Notes under the pieces: generated by a model | Told to the model about the DNA's origin: nothing | The model's database searches: none | The model's input: the letters and a program-made list of their open reading frames with translations, nothing else | Shown: positions 1-7,871 of the stretch, piece by piece | How positions within the stretch are numbered: position 1 is the first letter of the stretch | Layout of the letters: each line of letters begins with the position of its first letter | Program-made: the position numbers and the translations under genes | From: Rikenellaceae bacterium | Lineage (GTDB): Bacteria > Bacteroidota > Bacteroidia > Bacteroidales > Rikenellaceae | Assembly (NCBI GenBank): GCA_902363575.1 | Contig: CABJAJ010000003.1 | Coordinates: forward strand, 1 to 64,000 | Length of the DNA stretch: 64,000 nt | Reading direction: 5' to 3'

Positions 1-189
1 GGCTTTTGTGTGTGTATGAGTCAAGGTGCGATCGAGGTGTGAGGGGGGGGGCCGACTGCTTTTGCAGGAGGAGCCTGACGGACGCACCACGACGCGCTGC
101 CGGTGTCCGCTGGTGTTGGAACCGGCTTCGCCTCACAGCGGAGTTACGCTGTGCAAGTGGATCGACGCAAGCGAACGACCCGCAGGGAC

Positions 190-990
190 TTATTCGCCCG
201 CTACGAATGTGAGTATTGCGTTGGCTGTGGCTTGCGGCTCCTCGAGAAAACCCATGTGCCCGGCGTGTTCCAGCCAGACGACCTGCGCATCGGGAAAGTT
301 TCCGACCATCCGTTCGGCGGCCTCCCTGGGGATGTACTCGTCCCTGCATCCGAGAATGAAGAGCAGCGGAACCTTCGACGTGCGCAGCATTTCGTTCTGA
401 TCTTTCCGTTCGGCCATTCCCCGCAGCAGGGCTTCGATCCCTGCGTCTTCGGTGATGAATACCTGCTCGGTCAGGTCGTCGATGTGGTCCTGCATCCGTG
501 CACGGTTTTCGGCTGCAAAGCCCGCTTCGGGCGCTACCCGCGCCAGCGCCTCTTTCTTGCCGGCCTTCACCAGCGCGATTTCGCGCAGGCGGTTGGCGCG
601 TTTCTCGTCCGTGTCGGCATTGGGGGTGGAGCTGAGGAGCACCAGTCCGTCGAGCATTTCGGGATAGTGGGCGCAGAAAGCCAGTGCGACATACCCGCCC
701 ATCGAGTGGCCGACCAGGGTGCAGCGTGCGATGCCGAGCGCACGGAGTGCGTCGTGCACCACGCGGGCAAGGTACTCCATCGTGTGCACTTCGCCCTTGA
801 CCTCCGAGATGCCGTGGCCCGGCAGATCGAGCGTAACCACCCGCACGTGGCGGTAGAGCAGGGGAACGAAATCCTCCCATACGAGCATCGACTCGAGGTA
901 GCCGTGCAGCAGCACCACGCATTTGTCGCCTTTCTGGGAGTCGCAAAGATGCAGGGCGGTATCTCCCGCCATCAGGAATTTTTCGGTCAT
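190..990 (-). CDS. Alpha/beta-hydrolase fold protein
   Basis: Predicted 266-residue soluble hydrolase. The nucleophile elbow GHSMGG is at residues 94-99 (Ser96), a candidate acid is Asp217 in CRDEYIP, and the base is His245 in HAGHMGF, so the Ser-Asp-His triad looks complete; LLHG at 27-30 is the usual oxyanion-hole turn. There is no signal peptide, so it should act in the cytoplasm on a small ester, lactone or thioester, but the substrate cannot be read from sequence. It is the last gene of the run dapF - small acidic protein - hydrolase, 11 bp after its neighbour. The family is firm, the function open (esterase, BioH-like or haloperoxidase-like are all possible). Confidence 0.85.
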   Translation of the reverse strand: MTEKFLMAGDTALHLCDSQKGDKCVVLLHGYLESMLVWEDFVPLLYRHVRVVTLDLPGHGISEVKGEVHTMEYLARVVHDALRALGIARCTLVGHSMGGYVALAFCAHYPEMLDGLVLLSSTPNADTDEKRANRLREIALVKAGKKEALARVAPEAGFAAENRARMQDHIDDLTEQVFITEDAGIEALLRGMAERKDQNEMLRTSKVPLLFILGCRDEYIPREAAERMVGNFPDAQVVWLEHAGHMGFLEEPQATANAILTFVAGE

Positions 991-1001
991 CGGAGGTCGG
1001 T

Positions 1002-1199
1002 TTATTCCTCGTCGTCGAGGTAGTCGAGCACAGATTCGCGCCTGTGGAGGGTGGGAAGTGCTTCGTCGTCCTCCTCTTCCCCGAGCCGGTTGTAGAGGGT
1101 GTGTTTCACCTTACCGCTCTTGTGCATCGGTTCGAGCCGCTTGGCCTTGCGCAGTTCGTCCGCATGATCCGTCGTGCGGAGCCCCTTGGATGTTTTCAT
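1002..1199 (-). CDS. Small charged conserved protein (65 aa)
   Basis: A 65-residue protein starting [16 protein letters not shown] and ending YLDDEE. The N-terminal half is basic (many Lys/Arg) and the C-terminal half acidic (EEEDDE, DYLDDEE). It has no transmembrane segment, signal peptide or recognised domain. The frame stays open upstream to 1379, but that part runs through the end of dapF, so I take the ATG at 1199. It sits 19 bp after dapF and 11 bp before the hydrolase, which makes co-transcription likely. I recall similar small proteins next to dapF-type genes in Bacteroidales but cannot name a family. Function unknown. Confidence 0.7.
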   Translation of the reverse strand: MKTSKGLRTTDHADELRKAKRLEPMHKSGKVKHTLYNRLGEEEDDEALPTLHRRESVLDYLDDEE

Positions 1200-1218
1200 G
1201 GATGAATTGAGGTGTGAT

Positions 1219-2028
1219 TTAGAGTGTATCGCAATCGATCGTCCCCCGGAATACGCGGCGGGCGCCGCCCGAGAGCCGGATGTGGTCGTAAATACCATCC
1301 CCTTCCCTGACGAACGTGACCCCGAGCGTTCCGCCCGGCATGACGACCTGGAAATCGGTACAATCGTGCTGCATCGCATAGTTGGTTACCAGGGCCGAAG
1401 CCGTCGCTCCGGTTCCGCAGGCCAGGGTTTCGGCCTCCACGCCCCGTTCGTAGGTGCGCACCCGGATGCGACCCGGTCCCGCGATCTCCACGAAATTGAC
1501 GTTGGTGCCCTCCTTGAAACGGCCGTCACGACGAATGGCCGCTCCCCGGCCGGCGACGTCCACCCCGTCGAGCCTTTCGACGAACTCCACATAGTGGGGC
1601 ACGCCCGTGTTGAGAAACCACCAGCCCTCGCCTGTCCGTATTCCGTTTACACGAATGATGCCTAACCCGACCGTCGCCTCCGAGCCCCGCACTTCGAGCA
1701 GTTCGGCCGTGTGAATCCCGTCGAGCGAATCGAACGTGACGCGCCGGGAGGTCCCGATGCCCAGGTGCCGGGCAAAGAGGGCGAAGCAGCGGCCTCCGTT
1801 GCCGCACATCTCGCCGACCGATCCGTCGGCGTTGAAGTAGCGCATCGAACAGTCGCAGCCGGCCCGGCCACTCGCCCCGAGCACCATCAGGCCGTCCGCC
1901 CCGATACCGAAGTGGCGGTCGCATAATTTGGCAATAAGTTTGCTCCCCGACGGAAAAGGAACCTCCCGTGAGTCGAGCAGTATGAAATCATTGCCTGCCC
2001 CTTCGTATTTTGCAAAATCCAGCAACAC
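1219..2028 (-). CDS. dapF: Diaminopimelate epimerase
   Basis: Interconverts LL- and meso-diaminopimelate, the last step before the lysine/peptidoglycan branch; cytoplasmic and PLP-independent. The two catalytic cysteines are visible: Cys75 in EMCGNGGRC and Cys204 in LACGTGATA, in the two pseudo-symmetric halves of the 269-residue protein. AGNDFILLD at 11-19 is the family N-terminus. The open frame continues to an ATG at 2181, but that segment spans a minus-strand TATTTTTG (-7 type) box at 2121-2128, so translation must begin later: GTG at 2028 (TTG at 2025 is the alternative). First gene of a three-gene run and divergent from the nitroreductase. Confidence 0.93.
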   Translation of the reverse strand: MLLDFAKYEGAGNDFILLDSREVPFPSGSKLIAKLCDRHFGIGADGLMVLGASGRAGCDCSMRYFNADGSVGEMCGNGGRCFALFARHLGIGTSRRVTFDSLDGIHTAELLEVRGSEATVGLGIIRVNGIRTGEGWWFLNTGVPHYVEFVERLDGVDVAGRGAAIRRDGRFKEGTNVNFVEIAGPGRIRVRTYERGVEAETLACGTGATASALVTNYAMQHDCTDFQVVMPGGTLGVTFVREGDGIYDHIRLSGGARRVFRGTIDCDTL

Positions 2029-2120
2029 GGCTGCAGTGGGCTGCGGGCGGGGTCGTCTGTGCCTCGGGACGCTGTCCTTCGTGCGCGGACACGGGCCTGC
2101 CGCAGAGCGCTTAATCAGCG

Positions 2121-2158
2121 CAAAAATAATAAAACTTCTAAAAGTTTTACTACTTTTG
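2121..2158. promoter_or_regulatory. Divergent promoter pair, dapF / nitroreductase
   Basis: Two Bacteroidota -7 type boxes (TAnnTTTG) face away from each other: TATTTTTG on the minus strand at 2121-2128, about 95 bp before the dapF start, and TACTTTTG on the plus strand at 2151-2158, 28 bp before the nitroreductase ATG. Neither has a well placed upstream TTG. The plus-strand box is AT-rich and well placed. These boxes decide that dapF cannot start at the upstream ATG. Confidence 0.55.
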
Positions 2159-2186
2159 CAATAATTTGTAAGAAATCTCACAAGCC

Positions 2187-2933
2187 ATGAAAAGCGTGCT
2201 CTTCAAGCATCGATCGATTCGTAAATACCGTCCCGCACCGATTCCCGGCGACGTCCTGCGCGACGTGCTGGAAGCCGCTACGCGGGCATCCACCTGCGGC
2301 AATATGCAGCTTTACAGCCTGATCGTTACACAGGACCGGGCTCTGCGCGAAGCCCTCTCGCCCTGCCACTTCAATCAGCCGATGGTCGTCGAGGCCCCCT
2401 GCCTTGTAACCGTATGCGCCGACGTGCACCGTTTTACGATGTGGTGCGAACAGCGGGATGCCGATCCGGCCTACGACAACTTCGCCTGGTTCCTGAACGC
2501 GGCCACCGACGCCCTGCTCGCTGCGCAGAATCTCGCGGTCGAGGCCGAAATGCACGGGCTCGGAATCTGCTACCTCGGCACGACGCTCTACACGGCCGAG
2601 CGGATCGCCAAAATCCTCGAGCTTCCCAAAGGTGTGGTGCCCCTGACCACGATCGTGATGGGATATCCCGACGAGTCGCCGGAGCTGACCGACCGTCTGC
2701 CCCTCGAGGCGGTGGTGCATTACGAGAAATACACCGACTACACGGCCGCCGAGATCGACGAGTTGTGGGCCGAAAAGGAGGAGTCGGAGCTCACCCGGCG
2801 TCTGCTCGCCGAAAACGGGCTGGACAATCTGGCCAAGATCTTTACGCGCAACCGCTACCGCCGGGAGGATAATCTGGCGATCTCGCGCAGCTATTTCGAG
2901 CTGCTGCGCGAGAAGGGATTTTTCAACCAGTAA
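2187..2933 (+). CDS. Nitroreductase-family FMN oxidoreductase
   Basis: A 248-residue flavoprotein of the NfsA/FRP-like nitroreductase family, expected to bind FMN as a cytoplasmic dimer and use NAD(P)H to reduce quinones or nitro compounds. HRSIRKYRPAPIP at residues 8-20 is the family N-terminal FMN-phosphate motif, STCGNMQ near 35-41 is a flavin-contact loop, and GLGICYLGTTLY near 124-135 is the second flavin-binding segment. The C-terminal about 40 residues carry charged sequence ending LREKGFFNQ, typical of the NADPH-type group. It is followed after 3 bp by the GTG start of the Omp85 protein, so the two are probably one transcript. Physiological substrate unknown. Confidence 0.85.
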   Translation: MKSVLFKHRSIRKYRPAPIPGDVLRDVLEAATRASTCGNMQLYSLIVTQDRALREALSPCHFNQPMVVEAPCLVTVCADVHRFTMWCEQRDADPAYDNFAWFLNAATDALLAAQNLAVEAEMHGLGICYLGTTLYTAERIAKILELPKGVVPLTTIVMGYPDESPELTDRLPLEAVVHYEKYTDYTAAEIDELWAEKEESELTRRLLAENGLDNLAKIFTRNRYRREDNLAISRSYFELLREKGFFNQ

Positions 2934-2936
2934 CCG

Positions 2937-5327
2937 GTGAAGGGTGCGGGTTACATAGCGGTTGCAGCGGCGTGGTGTCTTTTGGGTACGGCGTGCAGCG
3001 TCACGCGCAATATTCCGGAGGGCTCCTACCTGCTGCGGAAAGTCCGGATCGAGGACGACCGCACTGTCCCGCGCAAGGAGCGGATCACCTCGTCGGAGCT
3101 CGCCCGCTATGTGCGGCAGAAGCCCAACAGACGCTTCCTGGGAACCAATTTCTACGTCTGGATGTATGAACAGGCGGATACGGCCAAGCACAACTGGTGG
3201 AACAATTTCAAGCGGCGCATCGGCCAGGAGCCCGTGCTGCTGGATATGGAGCTGACGGAGAAATCGGCCGAGAACCTGAAAATCTACATGGATTCCCGGG
3301 GATTCTACTCCTCGCGCGCCACTTTCGAGGTGGATACCTTCTCGCACCGCAAAAAGGCCACGGTCACCTATCGCACCGTGCAGGGAGAGCCTTACCGCAT
3401 CGACCGCATCACCTACGATTTCCGCGACCGGTTTCTGCGGCAGATCGTTCTGCCCGACACGGTGCATACGCTGCTGCATGTGGGCGACATCTTCGACATC
3501 GGTACGCTGGACAACGAGCGCAAACGCATCACCTCCTATCTCCGCGACCGGGGCTACTACAACTTCTCGGTCAATAATATCGAGTACGTGGCCGACACGC
3601 TCGGGGGCGACCGCAGGGTGGGAGTGAAGGTGGTCGTCAAGCAGTATCTTACGGGCTATAACGAGCAGGGCGAAGCCGTGATGGACAACAACACGGTTTA
3701 CCGCATCGACCGCATCAATATTTTCCCCGATTACGACCCGATCACGGCCCGTCTCGACAAGGAGTATGCGAGTCGGCTGGATACGGTCTATTACCGGGGA
3801 CTGAACGTGATCTACGAGGGGCGTCCCAACGTGCGGCCGCGCGTACTGCGGAGCGTGGTGCCTCTCTATCCCAACTATGTGTTCGACGCCGGACAGGTCA
3901 ATCGCACGTACAGCAACATGATGTCGCTCGGCTACTTCCGCAGCGCCAAGGTCTCTTTCACGGAGGCGCCCCGTCCGGTCGATATGACCGATTATGTGAC
4001 CTATGTAGGCGCCGATGGCCGGGATTCGACGCAGACGGAGTACACGCGCGAAGGGTATCTGCATTGCGATATTCTCTGTACGCCGGCACTCAAGCAGAGC
4101 TACCGCATCGAGCTGGAGGGGAGCACTACATCGAGTTTCTACGGCCTTTCGGCCACCGTCGGGTACCAGAACCGCAACATTTTCCGGGGGGCCGAGCTCT
4201 TCGACATCGCCTTCACGGTCGGATACGAATACATGAAAACCCCCCACGCCGACAAGCGCAACGCCAAGGAGTTCGGCGTGACGGCGGGTTTGACCTTTCC
4301 GCGTTTCCTGCTGCCGGTGCGCACGCGAACGTTCCGCTCGGTCGTACAGCCCCGCACCCGCCTCGAGCTGTCGATCAATTTCCAGGACCGGCCCTTCTAC
4401 CGCCGTACCTTGTCGAGCGCTTCGTGGGGCTACACCTGGAACGACAACAGGTATTCGACCTACACCGTTCGGCCCATCGACATCAACGTGATCGACATGG
4501 GGTATATCGATCAGGCTTTTTTCGACAACCTGGAGAATCAATACCTGCGTCAGAGCTATACGACCAAATTTATCGGAGGGCTCTCCGTGAGCTATGTGTT
4601 CAACAACCAGCGCAAGCACCTGGGGGGCAATGCCACGGTTATCCGGTTCAACGCCGAGACGGCCGGCAACCTGATCGACGGGCTGGAACACCTCTTCTCC
4701 GAACCCGTAGCGGGAAAGAATTACTACCATATTTTCGGGATCCGCTATGCGCAGTATTTCCGGTTCGACCTGAGCCTGAGCCGCAAGATCATGCTGGGCG
4801 AAAAGACGGCCCTTGCCGGGCGTCTCTACGGCGGCCTCGGACTCGCTTACGGAAACGACCAGACCGTTCCGTTCGACCGCCTTTTCTATGCGGGCGGCAG
4901 CAACAGCATGCGCGGATGGACCCCCCGCACGCTCGGCCCGGGCTCGGTGCCCGAGCCGGAGCAGAGCTCCGCCTATCCCGCCCAGTTGGGCGATATGAAG
5001 CTGGAGGCCAACCTGGAGTTTCGTTTTCCGATCTGGGGAATATTCCACGGAGCGACTTTCGCCGACGTGGGCAACATCTGGTATGTACGTCAGAGTTCCG
5101 ACGCGACGACCGTGCAGCCGGCCGCTGTGTTCCACATCGATAATTTCTACAAGCAGTTGGGATTCGACGTCGGCCTCGGCATTCGCCTGGACATCAAATT
5201 CGCCGTGCTGCGGCTCGACTGGGGTATTCAGATCCACAACCCCAACAAGCCCGCCGGCGAGCGGTGGATCCATAATTTCCGCTGGAAAAACACGGCTCTC
5301 AATTTCGGGGTCGGCTATCCTTTCTGA
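2937..5327 (+). CDS. BamA/TamA-family (Omp85) outer-membrane lipoprotein, TamL-like
   Basis: A 796-residue Omp85 protein. The N-terminus (GTG start 3 bp after the upstream stop) is a lipoprotein signal, LLGTAC with Cys20, which true BamA lacks. Residues about 30-360 resemble POTRA modules and the rest is a 16-strand-type barrel ending in GVGYPF with a terminal Phe. The lid-loop motif (VRGF/Y type) appears as NSMRGW with Arg659. It is distinct from the full-length bamA at 7872-10430. Lipidated TamA relatives (TamL) are known from Bacteroidota; assignment to that group is inference. Likely role: insertion of outer-membrane or surface proteins, possibly with a TamB elsewhere. Probably co-transcribed with the nitroreductase. 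Confidence 0.85.
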   Translation: MKGAGYIAVAAAWCLLGTACSVTRNIPEGSYLLRKVRIEDDRTVPRKERITSSELARYVRQKPNRRFLGTNFYVWMYEQADTAKHNWWNNFKRRIGQEPVLLDMELTEKSAENLKIYMDSRGFYSSRATFEVDTFSHRKKATVTYRTVQGEPYRIDRITYDFRDRFLRQIVLPDTVHTLLHVGDIFDIGTLDNERKRITSYLRDRGYYNFSVNNIEYVADTLGGDRRVGVKVVVKQYLTGYNEQGEAVMDNNTVYRIDRINIFPDYDPITARLDKEYASRLDTVYYRGLNVIYEGRPNVRPRVLRSVVPLYPNYVFDAGQVNRTYSNMMSLGYFRSAKVSFTEAPRPVDMTDYVTYVGADGRDSTQTEYTREGYLHCDILCTPALKQSYRIELEGSTTSSFYGLSATVGYQNRNIFRGAELFDIAFTVGYEYMKTPHADKRNAKEFGVTAGLTFPRFLLPVRTRTFRSVVQPRTRLELSINFQDRPFYRRTLSSASWGYTWNDNRYSTYTVRPIDINVIDMGYIDQAFFDNLENQYLRQSYTTKFIGGLSVSYVFNNQRKHLGGNATVIRFNAETAGNLIDGLEHLFSEPVAGKNYYHIFGIRYAQYFRFDLSLSRKIMLGEKTALAGRLYGGLGLAYGNDQTVPFDRLFYAGGSNSMRGWTPRTLGPGSVPEPEQSSAYPAQLGDMKLEANLEFRFPIWGIFHGATFADVGNIWYVRQSSDATTVQPAAVFHIDNFYKQLGFDVGLGIRLDIKFAVLRLDWGIQIHNPNKPAGERWIHNFRWKNTALNFGVGYPF

Positions 5328-5362
5328 CCTTTTCGGTTCCGATCCGCCGTCAGGCACAACCG

Positions 5363-5390
5363 GGCATATCCCGCTGGGGGGGGGTATGCC
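5363..5390. terminator. Hairpin between convergent genes, contains a G9 tract
   Basis: GGCATA at 5363-5368 pairs with TATGCC at 5385-5390, and the CCC inside can pair with part of a nine-G run at 5376-5384. It lies between the 3' ends of the Omp85 gene and the AraC gene, so it probably ends both transcripts. There is only a short T-run after it on either side. Confidence 0.5.
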
Positions 5391-5507
5391 TTTCCGTCCG
5401 GTGCGGTTATCCCGATGTGCAGCCTTTGCCCGGTTGTTTCCTCGGGTCGGATTCCCGAAGGCAGCCTTCGTCGGCAGGAATACCTGCGCGGCGGATGCGC
5501 CGGGGCC

Positions 5508-6401
5508 TTACTGGGCCTTGTAACGGCTGGGAGAAAGCCCCGCGTTGCGCTTGAAGTAACTGCCGAAAAAGGACTGGTTGGGGAAATTGAGGTAGTAGGC
5601 GATCTCCTGAATGCTCATATCGGAGTATTTGAGCAGCGTTTTCGCTTCGAGGATCACATAGCTGTCGATCCACTCGGAGGCCGAGCGGCCGCTCACGCGC
5701 TTGATGACCGTGGTGAGGTATTTGGGGGTGATGCAGAGTTCCCGGGCATAGAATCCCACGGCCCGCTGCTCCTTGTAATGTTCGCCCAGCAGCAACATAA
5801 ACCGTTTGAAGTACTCGTCCGCGCGGTCTTTGATCCCCGGTGTCTCCTCGGGCCGGTCGAAATGCTGATGGAGCAGGTCGCCGATCTTGTAAAGCGCGAC
5901 GGAGATCAGCCCTCCGACGATCTCCTGCGTGAAGAGCGTCGCCGGCTTACGGAGCTCCGCCTCGATCGAGACGATGTATTGTCCGAGCATCCGGCTCTGC
6001 TCGTCGGTAATTCTGAGCACCGGCTGTTCCGCGATGCGCAGCAGCAGGGGCATCATCTTCTTGAGGTCGATGTGGATGCGCTGCATGGAGGCCCGCGACA
6101 GTGCGATGATGTAGGAGGAGAGGCGCTGCTGCTCGTGCTGCTGGATGATGTTGTTGGGCCCGATGACGAACAGGGTGTTCTCTTCGAGTTTGTAACGGCT
6201 CAGATTGGTCGAGATGACCGCCTCGCCGCCCGTGCAGATTCCGATCATAAAGGCATCGATGCGGAACGGATAGCGGAATATTTCGAGCGTGGCTTCTCCG
6301 TGTCCGACCAAGTATTCGTCGTTGATATGCTCCGATTCCGGTGTGCCCATCAGGTGTTTGAGCTGGGCCAGCGTGAAACTTTTTATTTCGCTCTTCTCCA
6401 T
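5508..6401 (-). CDS. AraC-family transcriptional regulator
   Basis: A 297-residue regulator. Residues about 30-150 form a cupin-like sensing domain (FRIDAFMIGICTGGEAVIS, then LFVIGPNNIIQQHEQQ), and residues about 205-297 contain two helix-turn-helix motifs of the AraC type: YARELCITPKYLTTVIKR with ASEWID, then SIQEIAYYLNFPNQSFFG followed by the conserved FKRNAGLSPSRYK ending. It should bind DNA in the cytoplasm and answer a small ligand or redox signal. It stands alone, convergent with the Omp85 gene, and its target is not evident; self-regulation or control of a distant operon are both possible. Confidence 0.9.
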   Translation of the reverse strand: MEKSEIKSFTLAQLKHLMGTPESEHINDEYLVGHGEATLEIFRYPFRIDAFMIGICTGGEAVISTNLSRYKLEENTLFVIGPNNIIQQHEQQRLSSYIIALSRASMQRIHIDLKKMMPLLLRIAEQPVLRITDEQSRMLGQYIVSIEAELRKPATLFTQEIVGGLISVALYKIGDLLHQHFDRPEETPGIKDRADEYFKRFMLLLGEHYKEQRAVGFYARELCITPKYLTTVIKRVSGRSASEWIDSYVILEAKTLLKYSDMSIQEIAYYLNFPNQSFFGSYFKRNAGLSPSRYKAQ

Positions 6402-6758
6402 GCTTGCGGTTTTGGTCTAAATGTACGAAATTTCCCGCAAGATAGTTCATTCGGTTCGATAAAAAGTCGGTCGGGACAAAAATGGTGGATTTTTTCCATC
6501 CGGCCGGCCGGGGGTAGAAGCGTTTGTCCTCTGCTGTTCTGCGGTCGCCTTCCGCCTGTCATCCCTCCTGTGTGGCCGCTTTACCGCCCTCCCCGCTCGG
6601 CGGATCGTCTGTGTGCCTTTGCCACGCGGGGTCGGAAATCCGAGCCGCAAGGGAAACGGAACGCATAAAGCACGCCCCGGGGCGTGCTTTATGCGAATGG
6701 TATCCGGGCTCCGGATGCCGTCAGTTTGTTTCGGCCCGCCTGGGGCCGGGAAAGCGGG
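6402..6758. other. Gene-free stretch between araC-type gene and ompH
   Basis: These 357 bp hold no credible gene. The left part is AT-rich and upstream of the AraC gene, with a weak TACATTTA box on the minus strand at 6418-6425. The right part holds the perfect palindrome described at 6662-6695 that ends the ompH transcript. Short open frames on both strands have no start context or codon bias that would support them. Confidence 0.6.
6662..6695. terminator. Perfect 34-bp palindrome, terminator of the ompH operon
   Basis: Two 17-bp arms, CGCATAAAGCACGCCCC and its exact complement, abut with no spacer. The GC core with an AAAG/CTTT outer part is the usual shape of bidirectional terminators in this window. 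It lies 64 bp past the stop of the last ompH gene, so it probably closes the nadK-uppS-bamA-ompH-ompH transcript. Confidence 0.65.
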
Positions 6759-7268
6759 TCAGATGCCCAGTTCTTTCTGAACCTCCGACGCGATATCGGT
6801 GAGAGCCGCCTCATCGAAGTAAGCCAGCGAACCCATTGAAGTATCGAAGACGACGGTGAAACTTCCGGCCTGCGATACCTTCGAGATGGCGTTCCGAGCC
6901 TTGGTCACGACCGGTTCGAGCAGTTCGTTCTGTTTCTGCTGCAGTTCGAGCTGGGCGTTTTCCTGGAACTCCTGGAGCCGGTTTTGCAGGTCGCCGATCT
7001 CTTTCTGCTTGAGCTGCTTGATCGATTCCGAGAAAGTGGCCTCGTTTTTCTGGTAATCGGCGATCCGGTTGTTGAGCTCGACCTGGATCGTTTCAAGGTT
7101 GGCGATCAGGTCCTTGCGGAAAGTCTCCAGGTTGGTTTGCATCTCCTTGAATTCGGGCATGGCCACCACGATCTCCTGCATGTTGACGCGGCCGAATTTC
7201 TGGGCGAAAAGCGACGTGGACCCCAGCAACAGCGTGCATACAAGGGTTAGTTGAAGGAATTTTTTCAT
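6759..7268 (-). CDS. OmpH/Skp-family periplasmic chaperone (second copy)
   Basis: A 169-residue exported protein: signal peptide MKKFLQLTLVCTLLLGSTSLFAQ, then GRVNMQEIVVAMPEF typical of the Skp/OmpH core and a long coiled coil at about residues 45-125 rich in Gln, Glu and Leu. Family members form jellyfish-like trimers that hold unfolded outer-membrane proteins in the periplasm. It lies 32 bp after another ompH gene and at the end of the bamA operon, a standard Bacteroidota arrangement in which two divergent paralogues follow bamA. Which paralogue does which job cannot be said from sequence. Confidence 0.92.
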   Translation of the reverse strand: MKKFLQLTLVCTLLLGSTSLFAQKFGRVNMQEIVVAMPEFKEMQTNLETFRKDLIANLETIQVELNNRIADYQKNEATFSESIKQLKQKEIGDLQNRLQEFQENAQLELQQKQNELLEPVVTKARNAISKVSQAGSFTVVFDTSMGSLAYFDEAALTDIASEVQKELGI

Positions 7269-7300
7269 AAAGAAAGGTGATTGATTGAATTTTTGATGTG

Positions 7301-7804
7301 TTATTTCAGGTACTGGATCAGCGCCTCCGTGCGGTCGAGCGCGGGCGCGTTGTAGAGCAGCGTCGGGTTGTTGGTCGCATCGAGCACCAGGTCGAATCCG
7401 TTTTCCGAGGCATAGCGTGCGATGGCGTCGAATACCTTTTTCTGGATCGGCTGGATCATTTCGACCCGTTTTTTCATCAGCGTACCCTCGGGCCCGAAGA
7501 TCGACTGCTGGTAATCGTTGGCCTCCTGTTCCCGTTCCAGAATGGCCTTTTCACGCGCTTCGCGGGTGACGGCCGAGAGGGAGTTCCGCTGGTTCATGTA
7601 GTTGTTGTAGAGGGCTTCGACCTCCGTGAACTTGGCATCCACCTGCGTCTGGTAGGTTTCGGCCAGCTTGTCCAGCTCGGCGATGGCCTTGTTGTAGGCG
7701 TCGATCGACTTATAGACTTTTTCGCTGTTGACGACCATGTAATTCTGGGCAGCGGCCGTGCAGGCTGCGGCCGCAAAAGCCACGATGAAAAATATCCGTT
7801 TCAT
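7301..7804 (-). CDS. OmpH/Skp-family periplasmic chaperone (first copy)
   Basis: A 167-residue exported chaperone with a signal peptide cut after AAAQ near residue 20, then YMVVNSEKVYKSIDAYNKA and a coiled coil at about 40-115, followed by a C-terminal strand segment (GFDLVLDATNNPTLLYN) that matches the end of the Skp fold. It is expected to escort outer-membrane proteins to BamA. It is only moderately similar to its neighbour at 6759-7268, so the duplication is old. It lies 67 bp after bamA, with no promoter box that I can see between them, which supports one operon. Confidence 0.92.
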   Translation of the reverse strand: MKRIFFIVAFAAAACTAAAQNYMVVNSEKVYKSIDAYNKAIAELDKLAETYQTQVDAKFTEVEALYNNYMNQRNSLSAVTREAREKAILEREQEANDYQQSIFGPEGTLMKKRVEMIQPIQKKVFDAIARYASENGFDLVLDATNNPTLLYNAPALDRTEALIQYLK

Positions 7805-7871
7805 ATTCCGTCGTTTTAGTGTCCTTAAAGATAGCGATTATCTCTCAAATTTATTGCCAACTTCACACGCA

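Noticed and set aside
43-51. G9 tract near the left edge, as a phase switch
   Set aside because: No gene starts within reach of it on either strand in this window; the same applies to the tracts at 5376-5384 (in a terminator), 56637-56645 and 56833-56841 (intergenic).
1219-2181. Long form of DapF starting at ATG 2181
   Set aside because: The extra 51 codons cover a minus-strand promoter box and the promoter of the divergent gene and have no similarity to DapF.
2178-5357. A 1059-codon open frame on the minus strand opposite the Omp85 gene
   Set aside because: Shadow of a GC-rich gene in the antisense register; the plus-strand frame has a lipobox, Omp85 motifs and a terminal Phe, the antisense frame has only low-complexity His/Val/Gly-rich sequence.
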